A stretch of 64,000 nucleotides of DNA from Liriodendron chinense (taxonomy: Eukaryota > Streptophyta > Magnoliopsida > Magnoliales > Magnoliaceae), in NCBI GenBank assembly GCA_003013855.2, contig ML058549.1, positions 434,001-498,000 of the forward strand, written 5' to 3'. The notes below the pieces were generated by a model, which made no database searches, was not told where the DNA came from, and worked only from the letters and a program-made list of their open reading frames with translations. The number at the start of each line of letters is the position of its first letter. Position 1 is the stretch's first letter. Shown in pieces: positions 33,878-46,012 of this stretch. The position numbers and the translations under genes were made by a program.

Positions 33878-36316
33878 TGCGACAGCTTTAAAGATTTCCC
33901 TGGGTCTGCTAGAACCCTTAAGTTAGCTACTAGACTTGATGACAATACTACTTCCATCGCTTATTTGTCTTCTTGAACTTCTTTTCCTCTGTATTTTCTT
34001 GACATGTTTTGTCTGGCGAGATGATAGACACAAGTATCTTGCACAAGTTTGTATGACAATTCGTGAGCTTACAATGTGATGTTCAAGTTCATGTGACAAT
34101 GTGATGAAAGTACTATTATGATATTGCAATCATGCTCTATGCAATAGTTTATCATTTCATGTTTATGTAAGGTGTGTGAGTGTTAGGGTAATTTGTATGA
34201 CAATAATAGGCGAAGTGATAAATGAATCGAGAGATATGTATAAGCAATAAGGAAAATGCATTGGAAGAAGATGAGTATTTGGTAAGATCACTTCCCTTCT
34301 GATTCTATCGGTGCTCGTTTGTATGTCATTGCTTTAGTGAATATAGAAGTTTATTATGCTCTACGCTCGCCTCCAAGGATGTAATATCAAGTCCCACATC
34401 TTGATAAGATTCAGTTTATACTCATGACATGGATTATCACAGTCTAATCATAATCGATCATTGCTAAAAAGATTAAATTCAGTTTAAACTCGTGACGTGG
34501 AGTATTGTATGGTTATGTTCAACCTCGTAACCTGATCGAGATGATACCGAGTTTCCATTCAGATCTATCTCTAGTTGCGAGTCTGGAGACTTTGTGGGAC
34601 CTGCCTTGAAAATCATAATGTTGGGTGTGGTTTTCCTCAACTCTTGCTGATGCAAATATTATATTGAGGAGATCCTTGCGGACATGTTTATGCTTCGATT
34701 AGTTTCCACCTTCGATGATTGATCTTCTACTTCTCCCGAGCCTTCTAATTAGCACTCGGTGAGACATCTTTCAAGGATTTAAGTCCTGCGGTGGCAATTT
34801 ATTCTAAGGTATCATGCATTGGTATTAATTATTTCTTCGTCTACTACACTTCTTTCCCCACGGTGGGTAACTTAATGCGGATGGTGGAGGGTTGGAGGAG
34901 CTTGTCTTGCATTTTGATATCCTTCTCATTTTCCCTTACTATGGTTATCCCTACTTCATTTCCCTTAGTGGTTGTAGTTTAGATGGATCGTAAATGGTGG
35001 TCTCCAATCTTCCTTCGCCTCCTCGAAGCAACACATAGACCGACAACTGGAGGCCCCACTTCTCAGCTCCGGTAATGAAAAAATTCTTTATTTTTCTATA
35101 GTGATATGTAAAGGGCTGCCCCCTGGGTGCGCGAGGGTGGCAATCAAGTTTGTAAGGATGTCCACTTGTATATTCTCTTGTCTAGAGATGTATACGATGT
35201 ACTATCTTGGAAATAGCGAATACACCAGGTGGTGACATGGCGACAACTCTGGATTATATTCTTTATCTTTTATTGCTAGCAGTTTGATGATTGATCGAAA
35301 CTCACTTTATATCTACAATGATCTAATACACATGTTTTGTGCCAACCGTAGATTGATAATTAGAGCGTGGTATTCGGATCTTTCACTAGTGCAAGACGAT
35401 GATATTGTAAAAGAAAACAAGAGTAGATTCTCTTGACAATCGCTTCGGGGTGTTACTAAGATCAATATCCCCCTTGACGCTGTGAGTCATGTTGAGCCTA
35501 CCCTACCTCTACGGGAATATTCATATTTAGATATGTGCCTCATAGCTCTTCGAGGATTCCCGTGCTCACTCCTCGCAGCTCATTATTGGTGGGTTACCCG
35601 CTGTATTCAATTTAAGCTGGCACAATACCTAGCCATGACACTTCAATTCAATCATCTAAATCGACTTTGCCTACACAACTCATTATTACCAAGTTCACTT
35701 TTCATACATTCGGGCTTGCCCCCAATCATTCTCTCTTCCTATAGACTCTGTCATTTTCCTCATATGACTCGTTAGCTTCAAATACAAAAGACACATGGCT
35801 TGCATGATCTTCTTACTGGCCTCGCTCTATCTTCCCACCTTGATAGGTTGCAATCCTTCTTAAGGGATCGCGATCTCCTTTCTGCTAAATGTTATGTTGT
35901 CTAAGACAGAGCAAAATGTGTTTAACATCTTACACCATTGAAGATGGAAGGTTTGACTAGTTTAGCAATCGTCTATTTTTCAAGCACTCAGGTCTCTAGG
36001 TATCCATTTGGCTAGAACTAACTAACTGATGATCTTGATTCACGATGTAATCCGATGAACAGCTCTTCCTCATAACATAAGCTTGAATATAAGTCCGTTC
36101 GAAGAATGATCTAGCTTTATGATGTGAGCCAAATAATAGTTTCATTTTTGATATAGACTGAATAGTAACACCTTCTGATAACCAATCCCAGTCCATAATG
36201 TGGGTCAGAGGATACCTCCATTTCGTAATATGCTTTAGATGGTAATATTGTCTGAAGGATAATTCTAAGTGCAACATAAAGTGGCTAATGATTTCAACTG
36301 CGATGCAAGCTGGAAG
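33878..36316 (-). other. Element C internal region between I and B
   Basis: I see no gene, domain or clear tandem array. Short motifs such as GTTTAAACTCGTGACGTGGAG recur loosely (34430-34510) and relate to repeats at 46690 and 47520. G-rich PPT-like stretches occur on the minus strand near 35720 and 35110. Confidence 0.45.
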
Positions 36317-36570
36317 ATAATTGTTGAACCTCCAATTTATACATTGCATTGCCCATTACAGGACAAGGTTTGCATGTTTTTCATGGTTTAAAGGCCCACC
36401 TAACATATGTTTTGTGATTATAGGGATGAGAGCGGACTTCATTCAATTACAAGCCAAAAGAATGCATTTGGAGCTATTGCATGAAGTCCTAAGATGGACC
36501 AAAGAAAGAAGAAGAAAGAAGGAGAAAAGAGGATGAAGAAAAGAAGAAAAAGCTGAAGAGAAACAAGGCA

Positions 36571-36853
36571 GACCGGTCGTCCGACCGGTCAGCCACATCA
36601 AAGGATCAAGTGGAAGACAGGCCGACCGGTCATGACCGGTCGGCCACATGATGGCTGTTCACATTGAAGACAGGCCGACCGGTCAAGACCGGTCGGCCAT
36701 ACACGCTGGATGGTTGATAGATCAGCCCGACCGGTCATGACCGGTCGGGTATGTTTGCTGGAATGAATGGACAGGTCTGTCTGACCGGTCTTGACCGGTC
36801 GGCAGTGCTCCCTGGAATGCTCAAAAGATTAGTCCGACCGGTCACGACCGGTC
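36571..36853 (+). promoter_or_regulatory. Six palindromic GACCGGTC pairs at 53-bp spacing
   Basis: Each unit is GACCGGTC, 2-4 nt, GACCGGTC. First members start at 36571, 36624, 36677, 36729, 36783 and 36836, spacings 53, 53, 52, 54 and 53. Only the palindromes are conserved; the intervening sequence varies. Several units are flanked as GCCGAC/GTCGGC, the DRE/CRT core. The array ends about 100 bp before the TATA box. The 3' LTR carries the same array at 44819-45101. Confidence 0.85.
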
Positions 36854-36950
36854 GGCTCTGCGTAAGAAGATCCCTTTCTAATTTAGGACTCCGAAAGTTG
36901 CTGCGCAATGCGTAGTCTTTCGCAAAATCCGACGCAAGGAAGGTTGTTTG

Positions 36951-36958
36951 CTATAAAA
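36951..36958 (+). promoter_or_regulatory. TATA box of element B 5' LTR
   Basis: GCTATAAAAGGACACC. The transcript start is expected ~30 bp downstream. The 3' LTR copy is at about 45199. Confidence 0.75.
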
Positions 36959-37765
36959 GGACACCTAGGGGCTCTTCCTAGGGTATCAGAGAAGCTAGGG
37001 AACGTGAGTTTGGAGGGTGAAGGCGATTGTGGAGCGTCTGCAACTCTCCTATTCGGGTTTTTCTATTTTTATGCTTTATTTCAGAGTTTTTAGTTGTAGC
37101 ATGACTATGCTCGGCTAAAACCTCTCAGCTAAGGCTGAGAGGTGAAGCTTGTAGCTAATACTATGTTGATTTCAGTTTAATTCAAGTAATTTACATTCAA
37201 GTTTGGATTTTTGCATGGTTTAGTTCCAAATAATGGTAGTTTGAGATGTTTTATCTGAGTTTATGTGCTCCGGACATGAATTCCTTTTAATTCTCTGAGA
37301 TTATCATGTTTGTTTATCTAAATTCGGATTATAGTAATCCTTGAGCAGGCCATAGTCCAGAGGCATGGCTGTTACTCCGCAGGCTATAGTTTGAGTTTTG
37401 TATTGATTGAATGGAACTAGAACTTGGAAGTTCAACTTGAATGTGATGGAATGTGTGTGAATGCTTTACTTTCCAACTAGATGAGAGATAGGACTTCAAA
37501 TCTAGTTGTGTTCTCTATTTGGATTGACTGAATTGACATAGGATTGCTACAAGTGGATCCTTGAAAGCCTTAGTACTTAGTATCTCTGATTTTTCATTAA
37601 ATTCCTATTTTAAGTAAGCACTCTTTTAAATCTGATTTCCTTTAAAAAGCCGAGTTGCTGGAGTGATTTGGTAGCTGTTACTATTTCCCTGTGGATCGAC
37701 CTCGGTCTTACCGAGTTTTTATTACTACATCGCAGCCTTACACTTGAGGCGAGCGAACAAGTTTT

Positions 37766-37783
37766 TGGCGCCGTTGCCGGGGA
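37766..37783 (+). other. Primer binding site of element B
   Basis: TGGCGCCGTTGCCGGGGA, six bases after the LTR, complementary to the 3' end of plant tRNA-Asp, the primer typical of Athila elements. Confidence 0.9.
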
Positions 37784-38008
37784 AATTAGATAACGGTTTT
37801 CAAATAATTTCAGTGGCTGTAGAAGTAGAAATAGTTAGGCTTTTTTATTTTCTTAGAACTAACAAGTTTTTCTGTTTTGTAGGAGTTTTTCTCTAGTTCA
37901 AGCGCATCAGGTGATACCCTTCTAACTTAGCTTCTGCAGAATTTTCTTTCAGTTTCAGATTTTAGTTTTCTAGAATAGGATTAGTTTCAGTTTCTGGTTG
38001 AGTGGTTT
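37784..38008 (+). other. Element B 5' leader
   Basis: T-rich untranslated leader between PBS and gag; nothing else seen. Confidence 0.6.
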
Positions 38009-39055
38009 ATGTCCCGTTAGGAACGTAACCATTCAAATCGTCTCCAATCTGAAGGTGGTTTAGTTGGACCATTGTCAGTCCATAGACGAGTCCGGAATTA
38101 TCAAGAGCATTGTGAAAGTTTGGGGAGTATGGATCAAACACCCTTAAGGAATCCTCCCCCCCCTACTCCAACCACAAATGCAAATCAGGAAGGAGTAGGA
38201 GAGAATGAGGTACATAATGTTCCTCCAATGAGATCACTACGGGATTACCTACAACCTGCTCGAACAATTACACCTTCTTGCATAGTTCTACCAGCTAACG
38301 GTGGGACCCTTGACATAAAACCGGGAGTAATCCAACTTTTACCTAAATTCCATGGGCTAGACTCTGACCGCCCATACTTACACTTGCAAGAATTCGAAGA
38401 AGTGTTGGCCACCTTGCATTATCCCAATGTTTCTGGGGATACAATCAGACTTAAACTTTTTCCCTTCACTTTGAAAGAAAGAGCCAAAGATTGGCTTCAC
38501 TCTCTTAGACCACATTCGATTGGGTCATGGGTTGAGATGAACCGGGAATTCTTGAAAAAGTTCTTCCCGGCTCATAAAACAAACACTCTTCGAAGGGCCA
38601 TAATGAATTTCTCAGCTAAAGAGGGTGAATCATTCTTTCAATGTTGGGAAAGATTTAAGGAACTCCTGCTTGCTTGCCCACATCATGGCTATGAGAGTTG
38701 GCGAGTTATAAATTTTTTCAATGATGGATTAAGTTCCAATATGCGCCAATTTGTGGAAATGATGTGCAATGGCGAGTTTATGAGTAAAAATCCAGATGAT
38801 GCTTGGAGTTACTTGGACATGTTGGCTAAAAACGCCCAATCTTGGGATACCTCGGATAAACCCAAGAACCCCAAGCCTACTCAAGAGAAAGGAGGGATAT
38901 ATGTCCTTAAAGAGGAAGACGACGTGAATGCAAGGATAGCCAACCTCACAAGGAAGGTTGAGGCCATGGAACTTAGCAAAAATGGAGTTTCCAAGTCCAA
39001 GGAAGCTGTTGAAACCACATGTGGGATTTGTCTCACCGACTTACACGCTACGTAA
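38009..39055 (+). pseudogene. Element B gag (two nonsense codons)
   Basis: The likely start is ATG at 38009, in frame with everything downstream. A TAG at codon 4 (38018-38020) follows at once; the frame is then open until a TAA at 39053-39055. The Ty3/gypsy gag domain is clear: IQLLPKFHGLDSDRPYLHLQEFEEVL, LKERAKDWLHSL, FLKKFFPAHKTNTLRRAI, FFQCWERFKELLLACPHHGYESW. The last residues CGICLTDLHAT, stop, DCPT form a CX2CX4HX4C zinc knuckle, with the TAA falling inside it. The same frame resumes after the stop, so it is a point change rather than a normal gag end. The gag shell would need both stops bypassed. Confidence 0.9.
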
Positions 39056-42000
39056 GATTGTCCCACAATTCCTGCATTTAAGGAAGTGCTGCAAGAGACA
39101 GCCAATGCCACATATGGTTATCAACGGCCCTTCAATGGACCGGTAGGTAATACATACAATGAGAGTTGGAAGAACCGCCCGAATTTCAGTTGGAAGAATG
39201 CTCCTACGGGCAATCCTACCAACTCCCAAAGAGGGCCACCCATGCAAAATATGGCCCCACCTCAATTCTCATTGGAGGATACCTTGAGAGCGTTTATGCA
39301 AGGGCAAGCGCAAATAAATGAATCGAATCAGCAATTGTTCCAAGAGCTGAAAGTCTCGGTTGATGAGATTAAGGGACGCTTGAAGGCTAGGGAAGGGACC
39401 TTTCCGGCCCAACCTCAGCCCAATCCAAAGCAAGTACATGAAGTAAGCATCCCTAATCCTTCCAACCAAAACATGGAGCAAGCTAAATCCATTACCACCC
39501 TTAGAAGTGGTAAACAAATTGACAAAACTATTCCGGTGAAGGCCGATGAGCCTAATGATCCGGTAAATTCTGAGGATGAAAATGGATCTAACTTAGCCCC
39601 ACAACAACCGGAACGCATTTACAAGCCCATAGCACCATTCCCATCGAGATTGGTTGCCCCAAAATCTCTCCTAAATTCTCAAGATATTCTAGAGATTTTC
39701 AGACAAGTCAAGATCAATATCCCTTTGCTTGATGCCATCAAACAAATTCCCTCTTATGCCAAGTTTCTAAAAGACCTATGCACAACAAAACGCAAATATA
39801 ATGTGCAGCAAAAGGCCTTCTTAACTGAGCAAGTTAGTACCATCCTCACTCAAAAGACTCCCCCAAAATTCAAAGATCCCGGTAGTCCCACCGTCTCATG
39901 TATCATTGGAGACTACCGGATTGAACGTGCCTTGTTAGACTTGGGGGCGAGTGTGAACTTGATCCCATACTCGGTATATGAGCAATTGGGCCTTGGTGAA
40001 TTAAAACCCAGCAAAACCACATTGCAACTCGCTGATAGATCTATCCGTGTACCGAGGGGGATAGTTGAGGATGTTCTAGTCCAAGTTGACAAATTCTACT
40101 ACCCGGTAGATTTTATAATCTTGGACACACAACCGGTTTTGGATGCTAGCACCCAAATACCGGTGATATTAGGCCGCCCATTCCTTGCCACATCAAACGC
40201 AATCATCAATTGCCGAAATGGGGTGATGCAACTATCTTTTGGAAACATGACACTAGAGGTAAATGTGTTTCATTTGGGCAAAAGACATAGGGATGTCGAT
40301 GATGATGAGTTCTTCGATGTGAACATGCTTGAAACTTTTGAAGAAGAAGAACTCCTCCAACTTGAACCACTAGAAAGCTTGGAGACATGCTTAGCACATT
40401 TCATGGATTTCGAAGATCCCATCAGTAGTGAGATTGTGCAGGCATTAAATATAGAAAGACCGGTAGTTGATACTAGCCGGTGGAGGCCCCACTTTGAAAA
40501 ATTGCCACCAACCACATCAAGGCCTCTACCACCAAAGCTTGACCTCAAACCGCTGCCATCAGAGCTTAAATACCTATATTTGGGTCAAGAGGAAACGTTC
40601 CCAGTTGTCATTGCCTCCCACCTAGAGAAAGACCAAGAGCTCAAGTTGATTGAGCTACTCAAAGAACATCGGGAAGCCATAGGTTGGACAATAGCGGATC
40701 TCAAAGGGATAGATCCTTCGGTTTGCACTCACCGTATACACCTTGAAGAAAATGTAAAAACGTCTAGACAACCTCAAAGAAGGCTAAATCCAAACATGAT
40801 GGAGGTTGTCAAAGCCGAGGTGTTGAAGCTATTGGATGTGGGTATTATCTACCCCATCTCAGATAGCCAATGGGTGAGTCCTACCCAAGTTGTCCCCAAG
40901 AAATCCGGTATTACCATCATTGAGAACGCCAACAACGAACTTATACCGACGAGGGTGACAACCGGTTGGCGTATGTGCATTGATTATAGGAAGCTCAATA
41001 CAGTTACTAGGAAAGACCACTTCCCTCTCCCATTTATGGATCAAATATTGGAGAGGTTGGCAGGCCATTCCTATTACTGCTTCCTAGATGGCTATTCTGG
41101 ATACAACCAAATTGAGATAGCTCCGGAAGATCAAGAGAAAACCACTTTTACATGCCCGTTTGGCACCTTCGCTTACCGAAGAATGCCATTCGGGTTATGT
41201 AATGCACCCGCCACATTCCAACGATGCATGTTGAGTATTTTCTCGGACATGGTGGGAGAGTTTCTTGAGGTATTCATGAATGATTTTTCTATTTTTGGTT
41301 GTACATTTGAGGAGTGTCTCAAGCACTTGAAGTTGGTTTTGATGAGGTGTGAGGAAAAGCAACTTGTATTAAACTGGGAAAAGTGCCATTTCATGGTACA
41401 AAGAGGAATAGTCCTTAGACATATCATCTCGTCCAATGGAATAGAAGTAGACCGGGCGAAAATTGACATAATTTCCAATCTACCACCACCCAAAAGCATA
41501 CGCGATGTGCGGTCCTTCCTTGGACACGCCGGTTTCTATCGAAGGTTTATAAAGGACTTTAGTCACATCTCAAGGCCTTTATGCAACCTTTTACAAAAGG
41601 AGAACCAATTCGAGTGGAGTGCCGAATGTCAATTAGCTTTTTCAAAGCTAAAAGACATGTTAACAACCGCTCCTATCATGCAACCACCAGATTGGTCCAC
41701 TCCTTTTGAGTTGATGTGCGATGCAAGCGATTTTGCTATTGGGGCGGTGTTAGGCCAAAAGAAGGATAAAAAGCCCCATGTCATCTACTACGCAAGTAGG
41801 ACCTTGAATCCTGCCCAAGTTAACTATTCGACTACGGAGAAAGAGCTCCTAGCTGTCATTTTTGCCTTGGACAAATTCAGGCCATACTTAATAGGATCTA
41901 AAGTTATTGTTTATACAGATCATGCGGCACTGAAATACCTTCTTTCCAAGAAGGATGCTAAGCCCCGTTTGCTAAGATGGATCCTACTCCTTCAAGAATT

Positions 42001-43441
42001 CGATTTGGAGATCAAAGATAAGAAGGGGGTAGAAAATGTGGTGGCGGATCATCTATCCCGCCTAGTCCTACCAAATTCCATTGACGAGTCACCTATTGAG
42101 GACTCATTCCCTGATGAGCAATTCTTTGTTGCTATGCATCCACCATGGTACGCTGATATAGCCAATTATCTTTCCACAGGTGCGATGCCAACTCATTGGA
42201 CTGCGCAAGACAAACGTAAATTTCTAAGGGAAGTGCGCAGATTTTTCTGGGATGAACCTCTATTGTTTAAATATTGCCCAGACCAAATTATAAGGAGATG
42301 CGTCCCCGATGATGAACACAATTTAGTCATCTCCTTTTGTCATGATCAAGCATGTGGGGGTCATTTTTCAGCCAAGAAAATAACTGCAAAAATTCTGCAG
42401 TGTGGTTTTTATTGGCCCACATTATTTAAAGATACCCACGAGTTTTGCAAAGCGTGCGAGCGCTGCCAGAAGTTAGGAGGATTATCCCGTCGAAATATGA
42501 TGCCTCTCACCCCAATTCAACATCTTGAAGTCTTTGACTGTTGGGGCATCGATTTCATGGGACCATTCCCCTCATCTTTTGGACATGTCTATATTCTGTT
42601 GGCCGTAGACTATGTGTCTAAATGGATAGAGGCTATCCCATGTAGAACCAACGATCATCGTACGGTTCTCAAGTTTCTCAAAGAAAATATACTTTCTAGA
42701 TTTGGGACGCCTCGAGCCATTATTAGTGATGGTGGTTCTCACTTTTGCAATAGACCTTTTGAAACTTTGATGAAGAAATATGGTATTAGGCACAAAGTGA
42801 GTACCCCATACCACCCACAAACAAGTGGGCAAGCTGAAATCTCCAATAGGGAAATCAAGCAGATTTTAGAAAAGACGGTGAGACCGGATCGCAAGGATTG
42901 GTCCCTAAGATTAGATGATGCACTTTGGGCTCACCGTACTGCCTACAAGACACCCATTGGAATGTCCCCTTATAGACTTGTCTATGGGAAAGCTTGCCAC
43001 TTGCCTGTGGAGATAGAACACAAAGCCTATTGGGCAATTCAGGCTTTAAATTTTGACATTGACAAGGCTAGCTCGCTTCGCAAACTTCAAATAAATGAGC
43101 TTGATGAGATCCGGAACGATGCATATGAGAATTCGAGAATTCACAAGAGCAAGATGAAGGCCTTTCATGACAGGCATATCTTAAGGAAATCTTTCCATGA
43201 AGGGCAGAAAGTGCTCTTATATAATGCCCGACTTCATCTTTTTCCGGGAAAATTACGATCTCGATGGACCGGCCCATATATTGTCAAAGAAGTTTTTCCT
43301 CATGGGGCTGTTGAGATTGAGAATGCAGTGAATGGTGACTGTTTCAAAGTTAATGGACAACGCCTTAAACCATTTGTTGAGAAATTTGATTCAGAGGACA
43401 TGTCCATCTCCCTGAATGATCCTGTCTATCAGGATGATTGA
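39056..43441 (+). pseudogene. Element B protease, RT, RNase H, integrase (RT catalytic mutation)
   Basis: Open from the gag TAA to 43441 (residues counted from ATG 39086). Protease has ALLDLGASVNLIP with Asp 285. RT shows WRMCIDYRKLNTVTRKDHFPLPF, then MPFGLCNAPATFQRCM, but the catalytic box reads FMND (Asn 732, codon 41279-41281) where FMDD is expected, so RT should be inactive. RNase H has MCDASDFAIG (Asp 879), TEKEL and TDHAAL. Integrase has its HHCC finger (HDQACGGHFSAKKI, CKACERC), D1156, D1215 and E1251 with 35 residues between the last two, and the RWTGPYIVKEVFPHGAVEI end module. No chromodomain. It ends in NDPVYQDD. Confidence 0.95.
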
Positions 43442-44569
43442 TCTCCTAGTCTGATGGAGGTATAGCATAGGTAGGTTTTATTTAGTTTTACTGTCTTAGT
43501 AGGATTTAGTTGTTGTAGTTGCAGACTTCCATGATCGCTCTCCCAGGTATTATTGTTCTCACTCTCTCATATTTTACCATTGCTCTCATGTTCATGCTAC
43601 TTGACTATCTTTTTACATTGAGGACAATGCAAGATTTGGTTGGGGGGTGAGACAAGATCCCTCATCTAGCATATTGCCACATTTCGAGCTTCATATGCAC
43701 GAAATTTTTTCGAATTTTCTAACATCTCAAAAATCCTTTAGAAAATCTTGTTTCTATACATTCGAGAGGTTATGAGTAGAAGAGGAGGAGAAACGAAGTG
43801 TGTGATGTTGTAGTCTTGAATTTCTCCCACCATAATGGTGTTATATGATAGTTCCCCTATTGTTGTGATTGATAGAAAAATTTGAACACCTTTACACCAA
43901 GTTCACATTACACGATTTTCATGAGTGACAGGTTTATGTGATTTGTGGATTAGCTAGACTTTGGTTTAGAGGTGTTGAGCAGCCAAGTCGGGGTATTTTG
44001 TCCATCCTTGTCCATGGGAAAATAACGGAGGATATGGATTTCTAAAAATCCTATCTAATTTTAAAAGAAAAAGGAAAGAAAGGATGAAATCGGGAAGGAA
44101 AGAAAAATGGTGGAAAATTCCGAAAAGGGCTACCTATTACCAACCGGGGGATGGTCGAACCGTAACCAAAGCCGGAAATGGGACGTAGTGTGAAAGCCGT
44201 CGGAAGGACGGTAAGGCAAATTCCTATCATAGGCTTGCTGTTGCTCTGTGCACCTTAAAATCATTGGTTTACCTAATCTATGAAGAAGATGATCCCAGGA
44301 ACTCATGAGATGAATTTTCACTATACACACTAGGTTGAATTTGTTCGAGTTCCTCTATTTATCAATCAGTCAGCGGGAACCTCATGTAAACACTTCTTAT
44401 GTTTTGAGAGTCCAAGGTTCAGCTTCTATCACCTAAATTTCTCCAAATTTATACTTCTGCATCTTGGAATGGATAGAAACATGGATTCTGGAAGAGAGTT
44501 GGGTTTGGAGGTTTGAAATTGTTTCACGCATGTTTTGCTCGGGACTAGCAAAAAGCTGGTTGGGGGGTG
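43442..44569 (+). other. Element B 3' untranslated region and polypurine tract
   Basis: No env-like ORF is visible. An internal GGTTGGGGGGTGAGAC (43650) and the terminal GGTTGGGGGGTG (44558-44569, the PPT before the LTR) share the same G-rich motif. The homologous internal spot in element A has become a 32-nt G tract. Confidence 0.8.
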
Positions 44570-46007
44570 TGTTGAACCTCCAATTTATACATTGCATTGC
44601 CCATTACAGGACAAGGTTTGCATGCTTTTCATGGTTTAAAGGCCCACCTAACATATGTTTTGTGATTATAGGGATGAGAGCGGACTTCATTCAATTACAA
44701 GCCAAAAGAATGCATTTGGAGCTATTGCATGAAGTCCTAAGATGGACCAAAGAAAGAAGAAGAAAGAAGGAGAAAAGAGGATGAAGAAAAGAAGAAAAAG
44801 CTGAAGAGAAACAAGGCAGACCGGTCGTCCGACCGGTCAGCCACATCAAAGGATCAAGTGGAAGACAGGCCGACTGGTCATGACCGGTCGGCCACATGAT
44901 GGCTGTTCACATTGAAGACAGGCCGACCGGTCAAGACCGGTCGGCCATACACGCTGGATGGTTGATAGATCAGCCCGACCGGTCATGACCGGTCGGGTAT
45001 GTTTGCTGGAATGAATGGACAGGTCTGTCCGACCGGTCTTGACCGGTCGGCAGTGCTCCCTGGAATGCTCAAAAGATTAGTCCGACCGGTCACGACCGGT
45101 CGGCTCTGCGTAAGAAGATCCCTTTCTAATTTAGGACTCCGAAAGTTGCTGCGCAATGCGTAGTCTTTCGCAAAATCCGACGCAAGGAAGGTTGTTTGCT
45201 ATAAAAGGACACCTAGGGGCTCTTCCTAGGGTATCAGAGAAGCTAGGGAACGTGAGTTTGGAGGGTGAAGGCGATTGTGGAGCGTCTGCAACTCTCCTAT
45301 TCGGGTTTTTCTATTTTTATGCTTTATTTCAGAGTTTTTAGTTGTAGCATGACTATGCTCGGCTAAAACCTCTCAGCTAAGGCTGAGAGGTGAAGCTTGT
45401 AGCTAATACTATGTTGATTTCAGTTTAATTCAAGTAATTTACATTCAAGTTTGGATTTTTGCATGGTTTAGTTCCAAATAATGGTAGTTTGAGATGTTTT
45501 ATCTGAGTTTATGTGCTCCGGACATGAATTCCTTTTAATTCTCTGAGATTATCATGTTTGTTTATCTAAATTCGGATTATAGTAATCCTTGAGCAGGCCA
45601 TAGTCCAGAGGCATGGCTGTTACTCCGCAGGCTATAGTTTGAGTTTTGTATTGATTGAATGGAACTAGAACTTGGAAGTTCAACTTGAATGTGATGGAAT
45701 GTGTGTGAATGCTTTACTTTCCAACTAGATGAGAGATAGGACTTCAAATCTAGTTGTGTTCTCTATTTGGATTGACTGAATTGACATAGGATTGCTACAA
45801 GTGGATCCTTGAAAGCCTTAGTACTTAGTATCTCTGATTTTTCATTAAATTCCTGTTTTAAGTAAGCACTCTTTTAAATCTGATTTCCTTTAAAAAGCCG
45901 AGTTGCTGGAGTGATTTGGTAGCTGTTACTATTTCCCTGTGGATCGACCTCGGTCTTACCAAGTTTTTATTACTACATCACAGCCTTACACTTGAGGCGA
46001 GCGAACA
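44570..46007 (+). repeat. 3' LTR of element B
   Basis: Same length as the 5' LTR. Differences noted by eye: C for T near 44623, T for C near 44877, C for T near 45030, G for A near 45855, A for G near 45961 and A for G near 45980. All are transitions. Confidence 0.96.
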
Positions 46008-46012
46008 ATAAT

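Larger units (their letters stand above)
36322..37759 (+). repeat. 5' LTR of element B
   Basis: TGTTGAACCTCC...GAGCGAACA. Contains the GACCGGTC array (36571-36853), the TATA box (36951) and, near its end, the GATCGACCTCGGTCTTACCGAG sequence. Its ORF of 71 codons (36321-36536) and others are not genes. Confidence 0.97.
36322..46007 (+). mobile_element. Element B: young full-length Athila-like retrotransposon
   Basis: 9686 bp, with two LTRs of exactly 1438 bp (36322-37759, 44570-46007), TG...CA ends and the perfect TSD ATAAT (36317-36321, 46008-46012). Tat-like features such as a second RNase H are absent. The PBS matches tRNA-Asp as in Athila elements; the order is gag, protease, RT, RNase H, integrase, without a chromodomain. 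By eye the LTRs differ at about six sites, all transitions, several in CpG, so insertion is recent. Coding defects (see the parts) make it inactive. It is inserted in the internal repeats of C. Confidence 0.97.

Noticed and set aside
36571..36853. CRISPR-like array (repeats at ~53 bp)
   Set aside because: Eukaryotic LTR promoter; only short palindromes are conserved and the array is present in both LTRs.
43442..44569. env-like ORF expected in some Athila elements
   Set aside because: No long ORF, signal peptide or membrane segment is visible between pol and the 3' LTR of B.
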